Below, piece by piece: positions 1 through 8,575 of a DNA stretch of 64,000 bases. Source of the DNA: CAVUDO01 sp963740255 (GTDB lineage Bacteria; Actinomycetota; Actinomycetes; Mycobacteriales; Cryptosporangiaceae). The notes beneath the pieces were generated by a model. That model was given only the letters and a program-made list of their open reading frames with translations. It was not told the origin of the DNA and made no database searches. Numbering within the stretch: the first letter of the stretch is position 1; the number at the start of each line of letters is the position of its first letter. The DNA lies in NCBI GenBank assembly GCA_963740255.1, contig CAVUDO010000002.1:1302001-1366000 (forward strand), in the 5' to 3' direction. Position numbers and translations under genes: made by a program.

Positions 1-2
1 GG

Positions 3-980
3 CTGCGGTACGGCGCGGCGCCCGCCGGGATCTGGGCGCCGGAGTGCGGCTACGCCCCGGGCATGGAGGCATCCTACGCCGAGGCCGGGGTGACCAGGTT
101 CGTGGTGGACGGCCCGACGCTGGGCGGCGACACCGCGCTGGCCCATCCGGTCGGCGGCTCCGACGTGCTCGCATTCGGCCGCGACCTGGGTGTGAGCCAG
201 CGGGTCTGGTCGCCCCGGGACGGCTACCCCGGCGACCCGGCGTACCGGGACTTCCACACCTTCGACCACCCGTCCGGCTTCCGCCCTGCCCGGGTGACCG
301 GCCACGACGTGCCGCCGGAGGCCAAGGCGCCCTGGGACCGGTCCGCGGCCGTGGCGGCGGCGCAGCGGCACGCCGGGCACTTCGTGGGCATCGTCCGGCG
401 GCGGCTGGCGGAGGTGGGCGACCGGCTGGGGCGCCCGGGCCTGGTGGTGGCCGCCTTCGACACCGAGCTGTTGGGCCACTGGTGGTACGAGGGCCCGGCG
501 TGGCTGGACGCGGTGTTGCGGCGGCTTCCCGAGGCCGGCGTGCGGGTGGCGACGTTGCGGGGTGCGGTGGAGGCCGGCTGCGTCGGGCCACCGCGGGAGC
601 TGCCGGCCGGGTCGTGGGGCGCCGGCAAGGACTGGCGGGTCTGGGACGGCGAACAGGTGGCCGACCTGGCCAAGGACACGCGGCGGGTGCAGGAACGCCT
701 GCTCGGCCTGGTGGACGCCCACCGCGGTCCGGCCCGGTCGGCCGTACTCGACCAGCTCTGCCGGGAGGCGCTGCTGGTGGCCTCCAGCGACTGGGCGTTC
801 ATGGTCAGCCGGGACACCGCCGCGGCGTACGGGCGGGACCGCGCCGCGAGCCACGCCGAGCGGTTCGACAAACTCGCCGACCTGGTGGAGGGCGCCCGCA
901 CCACCGACGCGCAGGCGTACGCCGGCTGGCTGAGGACGGTCGACGGACCGTTCGGCCACCTGGACGCCAGACTGCTCTGA
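3..980 (+). CDS. GH57-type 1,4-alpha-glucan branching enzyme, 5' end missing
   Basis: The reading frame is open from base 3, so the N-terminal part lies outside the window. The visible 325 residues hold both GH57 branching-enzyme hallmarks: WAPECGY with the catalytic nucleophile Glu at bases 42-44, and FDTELLGHWWYEGP with the general-acid Asp near base 460. The C-terminal part matches the helical DUF1957-type domain, including a SSDWAFM segment. Family members transfer alpha-1,4 glucan segments to O-6 positions. The GT4 glucosyltransferase at 3477 and the methyltransferase and acyltransferase further on match the mycobacterial Rv3031/Rv3032 neighbourhood, where the pair acts in methylglucose lipopolysaccharide or capsular glucan synthesis. 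The window's GlgB at 36 kb is an unrelated GH13 enzyme of the same activity. Confidence 0.9.
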   Translation: MRYGAAPAGIWAPECGYAPGMEASYAEAGVTRFVVDGPTLGGDTALAHPVGGSDVLAFGRDLGVSQRVWSPRDGYPGDPAYRDFHTFDHPSGFRPARVTGHDVPPEAKAPWDRSAAVAAAQRHAGHFVGIVRRRLAEVGDRLGRPGLVVAAFDTELLGHWWYEGPAWLDAVLRRLPEAGVRVATLRGAVEAGCVGPPRELPAGSWGAGKDWRVWDGEQVADLAKDTRRVQERLLGLVDAHRGPARSAVLDQLCREALLVASSDWAFMVSRDTAAAYGRDRAASHAERFDKLADLVEGARTTDAQAYAGWLRTVDGPFGHLDARLL

Positions 981-1014
981 CCCGTCGACCGCGCCGGGAA
1001 GCGTGGCACGCCGC

Positions 1015-1020
1015 TACCGT
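1015..1020 (+). promoter_or_regulatory. -10 box of a probably leaderless DUF885 gene
   Basis: TACCGT fits the actinobacterial TANNNT -10 box and ends 8 nt before the ATG at 1029. No ribosome binding site precedes the ATG, which suggests transcription starts at or next to the start codon. Confidence 0.5.
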
Positions 1021-1028
1021 GACCGGTC

Positions 1029-2537
1029 ATGGATGCCCGCCTGCGCGCCCTCGCCGATCTGATGGTGCCCGAGGCCCGGGACGGGGCGGGCCGGCACGAA
1101 TACGACGGGGTGGTCCAGGACCTCTCCCCCGACGGCGTCCGACGGGCGCTGGCCGCGCTGGGAGGCCCCGCCGGCACCGAGCCCTATGCCGACGCCCACG
1201 ACGAGGCCCACGCCGTCGCGTTCGAGAACGACGCCCTGGTCACCTACGGCGAGCTGGAACTCCACCGGAGCAACCCGCTGATCCACGTCGGCAACCTCGA
1301 CGTCGACGGTTACGACCGCGACTACGCGCCGGAGGCCGACCGGGCCGCGGCGCGACGGCGCCACCTCGCCGGCTGGCCCGACGGCGTGGACGCCGCGATC
1401 GAGGCCCTGGACGCCGTGCCGGCGCCGATCGCGCTGGCCACCCTCGGCGCCGCGAGGGGCCTCGCGGCCGGCCTCGACCCGCACGGCCACGCGGACGCGC
1501 TGGCCGCCCACGCCCGGCTGGTCGCCCACCTGGAGAAGGCCGCGACCGACGGCGACCCGTCCGCTGCCCTGGGCCGGGACGGGCTCACCCGACTGCTCGC
1601 GGCCGGGGACGCGACGGCCGTCGACCTGGCCGCGATGGCCCGCCAGGCGGACGCCGAGCAGGTGCGGTTGCGCGCGCTACTGGACGAGGCGTGCGCGCGG
1701 ATCGCCCCCGGCGTACCGACCGCCGAAGCGGTCGCGGCGCTGCTGGCCGACCATCCGGACGCCGACGGCGTGCTCGACGAAGCCCGCGCGATCACCGCCG
1801 AGGCGATCGCCTGGACCGCCGGACGGGAGCTGGTGCCGTACTCCGACGGGGAGTGTCAGGTCGGCCCGGCACCGGAGTCGCGCAAGTGGGCGATGGCGAT
1901 GCTGACCTGGGCCGGCGCTTACGAGGACGACAGCCCGTCCTGGTACCACGTGACGCCGCCCGACCCGGCCTGGCCAGCCGACGCACAGGAGGAGTGGCTG
2001 GCGGTGTTCAGCCGGACGACACTGCCGGCGATCACCGTGCACGAGGTGGCGCCCGGCCACTTCTCGCACGGACGGGCGCTGCGCCACCTCGCCAGCGACG
2101 TCCGCCGGCTGCTGCTGGGCGAAACGTTCATCGAGGGCTGGGCGCATTACGCGGAGGAGGTCGCGGTGGAGGAGGGATTCCGGGCGGCCGACCCGCGGTT
2201 CGCGGCCGGGGTGGCCCTGGAGGCGCTGGTGCGGGTGGTGCGGATGGCGTCCGCGATCGGGCTGCACACCGGCACGATGACCGTCGCCGACGCCGCCCGG
2301 AGGTTCGCCGAGGAGGCGTTCCTGCCGGGGTCGGCGGCCCGGTCGGAGGCCCAGCGGGGCACCTTCGACCCCACCTACGGCCGGTACACCTGGGGGAAGC
2401 TCGCCCTGCTCGACCTCCGCGAACAGGCCCGGCGCGAGTGGGGTGCGGGCTTCTCGCTGCCGCGCTTCCACCGGGCTCTGCTCGACCTCGGCGCCCCGCC
2501 GCTCGGCCTGCTCGGCACGGCGGTCACGCGCGGTTGA
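1029..2537 (+). CDS. DUF885 family protein, putative zinc metallopeptidase
   Basis: A 502-residue protein of the DUF885 family. The family signature HEVAPGHFSHG near residue 337 (an HExxPGH variant of the gluzincin motif) and the downstream FIEGWAHYAEE are present, so zinc binding and peptidase-type chemistry are plausible; the substrate is unknown. There is no signal peptide or membrane segment, so a cytoplasmic enzyme is expected. The start is the ATG 8 nt after a TACCGT box; no Shine-Dalgarno is visible, which fits a leaderless mRNA. Its 3' end overlaps the convergent GNAT gene by 14 bp. Function beyond the family assignment is inferred. Confidence 0.85.
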   Translation: MDARLRALADLMVPEARDGAGRHEYDGVVQDLSPDGVRRALAALGGPAGTEPYADAHDEAHAVAFENDALVTYGELELHRSNPLIHVGNLDVDGYDRDYAPEADRAAARRRHLAGWPDGVDAAIEALDAVPAPIALATLGAARGLAAGLDPHGHADALAAHARLVAHLEKAATDGDPSAALGRDGLTRLLAAGDATAVDLAAMARQADAEQVRLRALLDEACARIAPGVPTAEAVAALLADHPDADGVLDEARAITAEAIAWTAGRELVPYSDGECQVGPAPESRKWAMAMLTWAGAYEDDSPSWYHVTPPDPAWPADAQEEWLAVFSRTTLPAITVHEVAPGHFSHGRALRHLASDVRRLLLGETFIEGWAHYAEEVAVEEGFRAADPRFAAGVALEALVRVVRMASAIGLHTGTMTVADAARRFAEEAFLPGSAARSEAQRGTFDPTYGRYTWGKLALLDLREQARREWGAGFSLPRFHRALLDLGAPPLGLLGTAVTRG

Positions 2538-3315
2538 GCGGCGACCACACGTACGGCGTGGTGGTCGTCAAGGCCACGAAGCCGAGCCGTCGCAGGATCG
2601 GACGCGAGTCGTCGGTGGCGTCCACCTGCAGGTAGCGGAAGCCGCGGACTGCCGCGAGCCGGGCCCGGTGGGCGACCAGCGCCCGGTAGATCCCCCGCCC
2701 GCGCCAGGCCGGCAGGGTGCCGCCGCCCCAGAGGCTGGCGAAGTCGCTGCCGGCGTGGAACCGGATCCAGGCGTTGCACACGGTCTCCCCGCCCGCGGTG
2801 GCACGGAACACCGACAGCGCGGTCGGGTCGGCGGCACGCTCCGCGGCCAGTCCGTGGGCCAGCGAGCGCCACTCCCCGCCCCACACCGCGGCCTGCACCG
2901 CGACGATCGCGGCGAACCCCTCGTCGTCGTCCACCTGCCGGATCTGCACCCCCGACGGCAGGCCCGCGTCGGCAAGCGGGCCGGCGAGCAACTCGCCGAT
3001 GTCGGCGACCAGCAGGGTTTCGGTCGGCTCGGCCACGAAGCCGGCTGCCAGCAGCCGGGCCGGCAGGTCCGGCGGGGTGTCGTAGCCGTAGTGCTTCCAC
3101 TCGAACGCCAGCCCGAGGCCGGCGAAGTGAGCCTGCTGCTCGGCGATCACCGCGTCGGCGTCGGCCGCGGTGAACCCGCTCCAGGTCACCCAGCCGCCGT
3201 CGTCCGGACGGGTGCCGGCCTCCCGCCGCACCCGGCCGGCGCGCTCCCCGGCGGTCTGCCGGATCTGGCGGTCGAACAGGGCGAGTGCGGTGTCGGCGTC
3301 CATCCGGTCATCCAA
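2524..3315 (-). CDS. GNAT family N-acetyltransferase
   Basis: The 263-residue protein has a C-terminal GNAT fold: the acetyl-CoA-binding segment PAWRGRGIYRALVAHR (Q/RxxGxG/A type) at about residues 203-218, followed by YLQVDATDDSRPILRRLGF, the usual last strand and helix. The N-terminal half resembles the degenerate GNAT half seen in double-GNAT proteins. It probably acetylates a small molecule, unidentified. ATGs at 3315 and 3303 are both possible starts. Its last 14 bases overlap the end of the convergent DUF885 gene, so both stop codons lie inside the other's coding region. Confidence 0.85.
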   Translation of the reverse strand: MDDRMDADTALALFDRQIRQTAGERAGRVRREAGTRPDDGGWVTWSGFTAADADAVIAEQQAHFAGLGLAFEWKHYGYDTPPDLPARLLAAGFVAEPTETLLVADIGELLAGPLADAGLPSGVQIRQVDDDEGFAAIVAVQAAVWGGEWRSLAHGLAAERAADPTALSVFRATAGGETVCNAWIRFHAGSDFASLWGGGTLPAWRGRGIYRALVAHRARLAAVRGFRYLQVDATDDSRPILRRLGFVALTTTTPYVWSPLNRA

Positions 3316-3463
3316 CCCCGCACCCGGTCGGGGTCAGCCGACCAGGGCACCGGCCCGACTCCGAGCACCCGGTACGCGACGCGGACCGCGTGGGTGCCGC
3401 GGGTGCCGGCCCGGCGGCGTGCGGCTCCGCGGCCGCGGCGGCCGTGACCGGAGACGGTTCTGA

Positions 3464-3469
3464 CAGAAT
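3464..3469 (+). promoter_or_regulatory. -10 box of leaderless GT4 gene
   Basis: CAGAAT lies exactly 7 nt before the ATG at 3477. No Shine-Dalgarno is present, so the mRNA probably starts at the A of the start codon. Confidence 0.55.
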
Positions 3470-3476
3470 CGCGCCG

Positions 3477-4784
3477 ATGCGCGTCCTGGTGCTGTCGTGG
3501 GAGTACCCGCCGGTCATGGTGGGAGGTCTGGGCCGCCACGTGCACGCCCTGTGCACCGCGCTGGCGGCCGCCGGCCACGAGGTCACCGTCGTCTCCCGGC
3601 ACGCCGCCGGCGCCGCCTTCGACGAGGTGGTCGAGGGCGTGCGCGTGGTCCGCGTGCCCGAGGACCCGCCGGTGTTCGCGATCGGCGGCCCCACCCTGCT
3701 GGCCTGGACAATGGCGTTCAACCACGCGCTGACCCGGGCCGCCCTGGCCGTCGCCGAGGAGGTCCGGCCCGAGGTCGTGCACGCGCACGACTGGCTGGTC
3801 GCACACGCCGCGGCCACGCTCAAGCACCACCTCGACGTCCCGCTGGTGGCCACCGTCCACGCCACCGAGGCCGGCCGGCACCAGGGCTGGCTGCCGGGCG
3901 AGCTGAACCGGTCGATCCACTCGATCGAGTGGTGGCTGACGTACGAGGCCCGGCGGGTGATCACCTGCTCGCAGTACATGAGGTGGGAGGTCACCCGGCT
4001 CTTCGACCTGCCGCCGTCCTCCTGCGAGGCGATCCCCAACGGCGTCGACCTGGGTCTGTGGCGCCCGCAGCCCGGTGAGGTGGCGGCGGCCCGGGCAGAG
4101 TTCGGCGCCGGCCCGCTGGTGCTGTTCACCGGCCGGCTCGTGTACGAGAAGGGCGTCCACGACCTGCTCGCCGCGATCCCGCGGCTGCGGCGGCGGCACC
4201 CCGGCCTGCGGGTGGTGGTCGCTGGCGACGGCCCGGAGTCCGGCGCGCTGCGCGCCCAGGCGAAGCGGCTCCGGCTCGGCCGGTCGGTGGTCTGGTTCGG
4301 CTGGCTCGACAGCGAGCGGCTGGCCACCCTGATCGCGGCGGCGGACTGTGCCGTGATGCCGAGCATCTACGAGCCGTTCGGCATGGTGGCGCTGGAGGCG
4401 GCCGCGGCCGGGACACCGACCGTCGTCGCGGACACCGGCGGGCTGCGCGAGATCGTGGCGCACGGCATCACCGGCCTGCGCTTCGACCCGGGTGACCCGG
4501 CGGGGCTGGCCGACGCGGTCACCGCCCTGCTGTCCGACGAGGTGAGCGCCCGCCGCCTGGTGCGCGACGCCCGCGCGGTGCTCGCCCGGGACTACTCCTG
4601 GGCCTCGATCGCCGACCGGACCGTCCAGGCTTACCACCGGGCGGTCCGGGACGAGCGGAAGCTCCAGGCCGGCCTGGCCGGCCTGGCCGGCCTGGCCGGC
4701 CAGGCCGGCCTGGCCGGCACCGCGCCGTTGCGGATGACCTTCCGGGACGGGAACCTGCTAGCGAGCGCCGACCGCCCGTCCTGA
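3477..4784 (+). CDS. GT4 family alpha-1,4-glucosyltransferase, Rv3032-like glycogen synthase
   Basis: A 435-residue GT-B enzyme. The N-terminus MRVLVLSWEYPPVMVGGLGRH, with the glycogen-synthase-type GGLGRHV loop, fixes the ATG at 3477 as the start. HAHDWLV and HATEAGRHQGW sit in the acceptor domain; FTGRLVYEKGVHDLL opens the donor domain; the retaining E-x7-E motif is SIYEPFGMVALEAAAAG. These match mycobacterial Rv3032, which elongates alpha-1,4 glucan from ADP- or UDP-glucose for methylglucose lipopolysaccharide and glycogen. Its GH57 partner lies just upstream. The last 35 residues include a (GLA)n stretch encoded by a 9-bp tandem repeat that is not part of the GT4 fold. Donor preference cannot be read from the sequence. 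Confidence 0.9.
   Translation: MRVLVLSWEYPPVMVGGLGRHVHALCTALAAAGHEVTVVSRHAAGAAFDEVVEGVRVVRVPEDPPVFAIGGPTLLAWTMAFNHALTRAALAVAEEVRPEVVHAHDWLVAHAAATLKHHLDVPLVATVHATEAGRHQGWLPGELNRSIHSIEWWLTYEARRVITCSQYMRWEVTRLFDLPPSSCEAIPNGVDLGLWRPQPGEVAAARAEFGAGPLVLFTGRLVYEKGVHDLLAAIPRLRRRHPGLRVVVAGDGPESGALRAQAKRLRLGRSVVWFGWLDSERLATLIAAADCAVMPSIYEPFGMVALEAAAAGTPTVVADTGGLREIVAHGITGLRFDPGDPAGLADAVTALLSDEVSARRLVRDARAVLARDYSWASIADRTVQAYHRAVRDERKLQAGLAGLAGLAGQAGLAGTAPLRMTFRDGNLLASADRPS
4671..4715 (+). repeat. 9-bp tandem repeat inside the GT4 gene
   Basis: Five units of GGCCTGGCC run head to tail; the fourth is GGCCAGGCC, the exact reverse complement of the others, so the array can fold into hairpins. It encodes Gly-Leu-Ala repeats in the C-terminal tail and keeps the reading frame because the unit is 9 bp. 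Confidence 0.9.
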
Positions 4785-4954
4785 TTCCGGCCCCCTCCCC
4801 GACCTGAGGGGCACTTCTCTCGAATCCATCGTGGAACGTCGCCGGTTCCCGGTCGGACGGGCTCTAGCCCGCACCTGGAAATGCCGGTAGCTTGTCCGTC
4901 ACCACGCTCCGCGACATCGCCACACCTCTGGGGAACAGACGGTTCGGGGGAGAA

Positions 4955-4976
4955 AACCGTCCGTATCCGGACGGTT
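4955..4976 (+). promoter_or_regulatory. perfect inverted repeat before the secreted protease
   Basis: AACCGTCCG and CGGACGGTT flank the loop TATC. The repeat ends 18 bases before the ATG at 4995 and just upstream of the ribosome binding site GGAAAGG. A third copy of the half site, GACGGTTC, lies at 4938-4945. It could be an operator or a hairpin in the 5' untranslated region. Confidence 0.6.
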
Positions 4977-4994
4977 CTAGGAAAGGTGTGGACC

Positions 4995-5993
4995 ATGAAA
5001 CGACGAGTCTGGTTATCCGCCACGCTCGTGCCGTGCACCGCGTTGCTGATGGTCGGCTTCACCGGCTCGGCCTCGGCCGGCCCTACCGGCGGCGGCGGAA
5101 CCACCCACCGGGCCGCGCAGACGCTCACCGAGCAGCTGAAGGTCACCGCGTTCTGGACCAAGGAACGGATGCGCGCGGCGACCCCGATCGAGCGGCTCCT
5201 CCCGAAGTCGGCCGCGAAGGCAGCCACCGTCTCCCGGGGCGCCCCCACCGTCGTCCCCCCCACCACGCCGCTGGCCAGCGCCCTGCCGCCGCTGGGACTG
5301 CCGTCGTTGGGGCTTCCCAACCAGGGCACCCCCTGGGCCGGCGGCGGCGCGGTCGTGCGCACCGCGGGCCGGGTCTTCTTCCTGTTCAAGGGCCGTCCGG
5401 CATCCTGCTCCGGCGACGCGGTGACCAGCGCCAACAAGAGCACGGTGCTCACTGCTGGCCACTGCGTGAAGATGGAGGGCAGCTGGCACACCAACTGGGT
5501 CTTCGTGCCCGCCTACAACAACGGCAACCGGCCGTACGGCACCTGGACCGCCCGCGTCATCATGGCCACGCCGCAGTGGGTGGCCACCGAGGATCTGAAC
5601 TTCGACGTCGGTGCCGCCGTGGTCAACACGCTGAGCGGGAAGAAGCTGACGGCGGTGGTCGGCGGGCAGGGCGTCGCGTTCAACCAGGCACGCCTGCAGG
5701 CCATGTACGCCTTCGGCTACCCGGCCGGCGCGCCCTACGACGGCACGAGGCTGATCTACTGCAACGGCCCGACGATCACCGATGCCGTGCTGAGCACCGA
5801 CCACGGCATGCTCTGCGACATGACCGGCGGCTCCAGTGGCGGCCCCTGGTTCCTCAACTTCAACCCGGCCACCGGGCTCGGCATCCAGAACTCGGTGAAC
5901 AGCTTCAAGATCACCCTGGTGCCGCTCCTCATGTTCGGGCCGTACTTCGGGACCGACGCCCAGAACCTCTACAACGCCGCGCAGCGACGCTGA
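4995..5993 (+). CDS. secreted trypsin-like (S1 family) serine peptidase
   Basis: The 332-residue product begins with a clear Sec signal peptide (MKRR, hydrophobic core, cleavage near ASAG at about residue 28). The ATG at 4995 is chosen because it follows the strong ribosome binding site GGAAAGG; the frame is open further upstream, but that part lacks signal-peptide features. The S1 triad is visible: His in LTAGHC, Asp in EDLNFDVGAA and Ser in TGGSSGGPW. Two Cys pairs probably form disulfides. A pro-region of about 100 residues separates the signal peptide from the catalytic domain. It resembles V8/glutamyl-endopeptidase-like trypsins of actinomycetes; specificity is unknown. A perfect inverted repeat just upstream suggests its own regulation. 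Confidence 0.88.
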   Translation: MKRRVWLSATLVPCTALLMVGFTGSASAGPTGGGGTTHRAAQTLTEQLKVTAFWTKERMRAATPIERLLPKSAAKAATVSRGAPTVVPPTTPLASALPPLGLPSLGLPNQGTPWAGGGAVVRTAGRVFFLFKGRPASCSGDAVTSANKSTVLTAGHCVKMEGSWHTNWVFVPAYNNGNRPYGTWTARVIMATPQWVATEDLNFDVGAAVVNTLSGKKLTAVVGGQGVAFNQARLQAMYAFGYPAGAPYDGTRLIYCNGPTITDAVLSTDHGMLCDMTGGSSGGPWFLNFNPATGLGIQNSVNSFKITLVPLLMFGPYFGTDAQNLYNAAQRR

Positions 5994-6100
5994 CGGCCTC
6001 CGTCCCGTCCGGCTGGGCGAGGCAGGCGACACCGCACCCAGCCGGACCGGCTGGCACCACCGCGCAGGTGTGACCCTGGCTGTGGCCGGGCGTCCGCAGG

Positions 6101-7720
6101 TCAGGCGAGGTTCGCGGAGCGCGGGTAGGCGTCGGTGGGGTCGGTGAGGACGTTGACGAGGTAGGGCACGCCCGCGTCGAACGCGCGTCGGAGTGCCGGT
6201 CCGAGGTCCCCGGGCTTCTCGACCACCTCGCCGGCTCCGCCCAAGGCGGAGACCACGTCGTCGTAGCGCAGGCCCGGTTGCAGGTCGGCGGCCACGTCGT
6301 AGCCGTAGAGCGCCCGCATCGGGTGCTTCTCCAGGCCCCAGATGCCGTTGTTGCCCATCACCATCACCACCGGCAGCCGGTGCCGCACCATCGTGTCGAC
6401 GTCCATCAGCGAGAACCCGGCCGCGCCGTCGCCGAGCAGCAGGCACACCTGCGAGGACGGCCGCGCCAGCCGGGCGGCGATCGCGTACCCGGGCCCGGTG
6501 CCCAGGCAGCCGTACGGGCCGGGGTCCATCCAGCATCCAGGGACGGACGAGTCGAGGTACCGGCCGGCGTAGGAGACGAAGTCGCCGCCGTCCCCGATCA
6601 CCACCGCGTCGGAGTCGAGCACCCGGCGCAGCTCGCCGTAGACCCGGGCCGGCCTGACCGGGTCGGTGTCGGCCTCCAGCAGGTCGGTCTCGGCCGCCCG
6701 GGCGGCGAGCTCGCCGTCGCGCAGCTCGTCGATCCAGGCCTCGTGGTCGGCCCGCGGCCCCGGGTGGTCGGCAAAGGCGGTCAGGATCGCGCGCAGGTCG
6801 CCGGCCGGCGCTGCGGCCACCGCGACGTGCTCCGCGCGTTGGGACGGGGCGTCGGTCACGTGGACGACCGTGGCGTCGCCGAACGCGCCGAAGGCGAGCC
6901 GGAAGTCCAACGGCGTGCCCACCACGGCCACGACGTCGGCGGCCTTGAACGCCTTCCCCCGGGTGCGGGCGAACGCCAGCGGATGGCCGGCCGGGATGCA
7001 GCCGCGGCCCATGCCGTTGGTGAAGACCGGCACCCGCAGCGCCTCGGCGGCGGCCACCAGCGCGGCCTCGGCGGCCCCGGCGTACACGTCCGACCCGGCG
7101 ACCAGGACCGGCCGTGCGGCGCCGGCCAGCAGCGCGGCAGCCCTGGCCACCTCGTCCGGGTCGGCCGGCACGGGCTCGGCGACCGCGGCCGCGGGCACGT
7201 CGACGGTGGCGCGGTCGAACACCACGTCCATCGGCAGGTCGAGGAAGACCGGTCCGCGGTGCGGACGCAGCGCGGCGGCGGCGGCGGCGGACACGGCCTC
7301 GGCGATCGACGCCACCGCCGTGACGGTCGCGGCGTGCTTGGTGACCGTGGCCAGCAGCGGGACGTGGTCGATCTCCTGCAGCGACCCCGCGCCCCACCGC
7401 CACCGCGGTGCCCGGCCGCCGAGCACGACCACCGGCGAGCCGTTGAAGAACGCGGTGGTGACGCCGGAGACGCCGTTGGTGACCCCTGGCCCGGCCGTGA
7501 GCACAGCCAGGCCGGGCCGCCTGGTCAGCTTCGCGGTGCCCTCGGCCGCGAACACGGCGGTCTGCTCGTGCCGGGTGTCGAGGATCCGCATGCCGGTCTG
7601 CTCCGCGGCGTCGTAGAGCGGGAACACGTGCCCACCCGAGAGCGTGAACATCGTCTCCACGCCGTACCGACGCAGGGCGGCGACCGCGAGGTCGCCCCCG
7701 TGGCCTTCGAGCTGACTCAT
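6101..7720 (-). CDS. ilvG: ThDP-dependent acetolactate synthase-like enzyme, IlvG type
   Basis: The 539-residue protein has the three-domain ThDP fold: an N-terminal PYR domain with LDTRHEQTAVFAAEG (activating Glu), a central domain, and a C-terminal PP domain with the Mg/ThDP motif GDGAAGFSLMDVD ending in GNN. Runs such as GSLQEIDHVP, GCWMDPGPYGCLGTGPGYA and GNNGIWGLEKHPM closely match mycobacterial IlvG (Rv1820), an acetolactate synthase homologue whose physiological role is uncertain. No small regulatory subunit is adjacent. The start at 7720 is preceded by GAAGGGA; an in-frame ATG at 7753 would place the -10 box and operator inside the gene. A 16-bp palindrome overlapping its promoter implies repressor control. 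Confidence 0.85.
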   Translation of the reverse strand: MSQLEGHGGDLAVAALRRYGVETMFTLSGGHVFPLYDAAEQTGMRILDTRHEQTAVFAAEGTAKLTRRPGLAVLTAGPGVTNGVSGVTTAFFNGSPVVVLGGRAPRWRWGAGSLQEIDHVPLLATVTKHAATVTAVASIAEAVSAAAAAALRPHRGPVFLDLPMDVVFDRATVDVPAAAVAEPVPADPDEVARAAALLAGAARPVLVAGSDVYAGAAEAALVAAAEALRVPVFTNGMGRGCIPAGHPLAFARTRGKAFKAADVVAVVGTPLDFRLAFGAFGDATVVHVTDAPSQRAEHVAVAAAPAGDLRAILTAFADHPGPRADHEAWIDELRDGELAARAAETDLLEADTDPVRPARVYGELRRVLDSDAVVIGDGGDFVSYAGRYLDSSVPGCWMDPGPYGCLGTGPGYAIAARLARPSSQVCLLLGDGAAGFSLMDVDTMVRHRLPVVMVMGNNGIWGLEKHPMRALYGYDVAADLQPGLRYDDVVSALGGAGEVVEKPGDLGPALRRAFDAGVPYLVNVLTDPTDAYPRSANLA

Positions 7721-7751
7721 CCGCTTCCCTTCCTCGCCTGAGGGCAGTTGC

Positions 7752-7773
7752 ACCCTACCTACTCGCGAGTAGG
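7752..7773 (-). promoter_or_regulatory. promoter and palindromic operator of the ilvG-like gene
   Basis: On the minus strand a TAGGGT -10 box (7752-7757) lies directly downstream of the perfect 16-bp palindrome CCTACTCGCGAGTAGG (7758-7773). The palindrome occupies the -10/-35 spacer and also encodes the last five residues of the upstream acyltransferase. It has the form of a TetR-family operator. A related sequence stands before the aldehyde dehydrogenase at 61226. Confidence 0.65.
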
Positions 7774-8540
7774 GGTGGGGTCAGATCGCCCCCGGCCGCC
7801 CGGACTGCCGCCTCCCGTTGCTTGCGCGCCATGTCCTCCAGCGCGGCCCGGTGGGCGCCGGCCCCGTCGTACTCCTCGAGCCGGTTCTTCACCACGCGCG
7901 CCGGAACACCCACCACCACCGAGTAGTCGGGAATATCGCGGTTGACGACGGTATGTGCCGCGACCACGCACCCCCGGCCGACCGTGATACCCCGCAGCAC
8001 GGTGGCCTTCACCCCGATCCAACAGTCCGGACCGATCCGCACCGGTGACTTGACGATGCCCTGGTCCTTGATCGGGGTGCTCACGTCGGCGTAGACGTGG
8101 TCGAAGTCGCACACGTACACCCAGTCCGCGACGATCGTGGTGGCTCCGAACTCGATGTCGAGATAGCAGTTGATCGTGTTGTCCTTGCCGAACACGCACT
8201 TGTCCCCGACCCGCAGGGTGCCCTCGTGGGCCCGCAGGGCGTTGCCGCCGCCGATGTGCACCCACCGGCCCAGGACGAGCCGGCCGTAGCCGCGCCGGGC
8301 GTGCAGCTGGACGCCCGGGCCGAGGAACGCGAATCCCTCGGTGACGATGTGCGGCTTGGTGACCTTGAGCCAGAAGAACCGCCAGTACCGGATCAGATAC
8401 CACGGCGTCCACGCGCGATTGCGGATCACCCACCGCAACGAGGCGAGCGTGAGGAACCGGGCCTGCCGGGGCCCCGGGCCCTGGTCTGGACGCCGCCGGA
8501 ACAGTGGCCGGGACGGTCGTCGGAACGGTCCTCGGAACAC
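7755..8540 (-). CDS. hexapeptide-repeat acyltransferase, Rv3034c-like
   Basis: The 261-residue protein carries a left-handed beta-helix (LbH) from about residue 60 to 215, with repeated hydrophobic-G/P-x hexads and the XAT-like segments VRIGPDCWIGVKATVLRG and VVVGVPARVVKNR. RNRAWTPWYLIRYWRFFWLK near the N-terminus, KDNTINCYLDIE and WVYVCDFDHVYAD closely match mycobacterial Rv3034c, a putative acyltransferase of the methylglucose lipopolysaccharide cluster. It probably O-acylates a sugar. There is no ATG: GTG at 8540 is chosen because a TACCTT -10 box lies exactly 7 nt before it, and TTG at 8549 is the alternative. Its 3' end contains the ilvG operator. Confidence 0.82.
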   Translation of the reverse strand: MFRGPFRRPSRPLFRRRPDQGPGPRQARFLTLASLRWVIRNRAWTPWYLIRYWRFFWLKVTKPHIVTEGFAFLGPGVQLHARRGYGRLVLGRWVHIGGGNALRAHEGTLRVGDKCVFGKDNTINCYLDIEFGATTIVADWVYVCDFDHVYADVSTPIKDQGIVKSPVRIGPDCWIGVKATVLRGITVGRGCVVAAHTVVNRDIPDYSVVVGVPARVVKNRLEEYDGAGAHRAALEDMARKQREAAVRAAGGDLTPPLLASR

Positions 8541-8547
8541 GGCCGTC

Positions 8548-8553
8548 AAGGTA
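8548..8553 (-). promoter_or_regulatory. -10 box of leaderless acyltransferase gene
   Basis: TACCTT on the minus strand ends exactly 7 nt before the GTG at 8540. It decides the start in a gene that has no usable ATG. Confidence 0.5.
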
Positions 8554-8575
8554 CTCCGGCCGCCACCGCCGAGGG

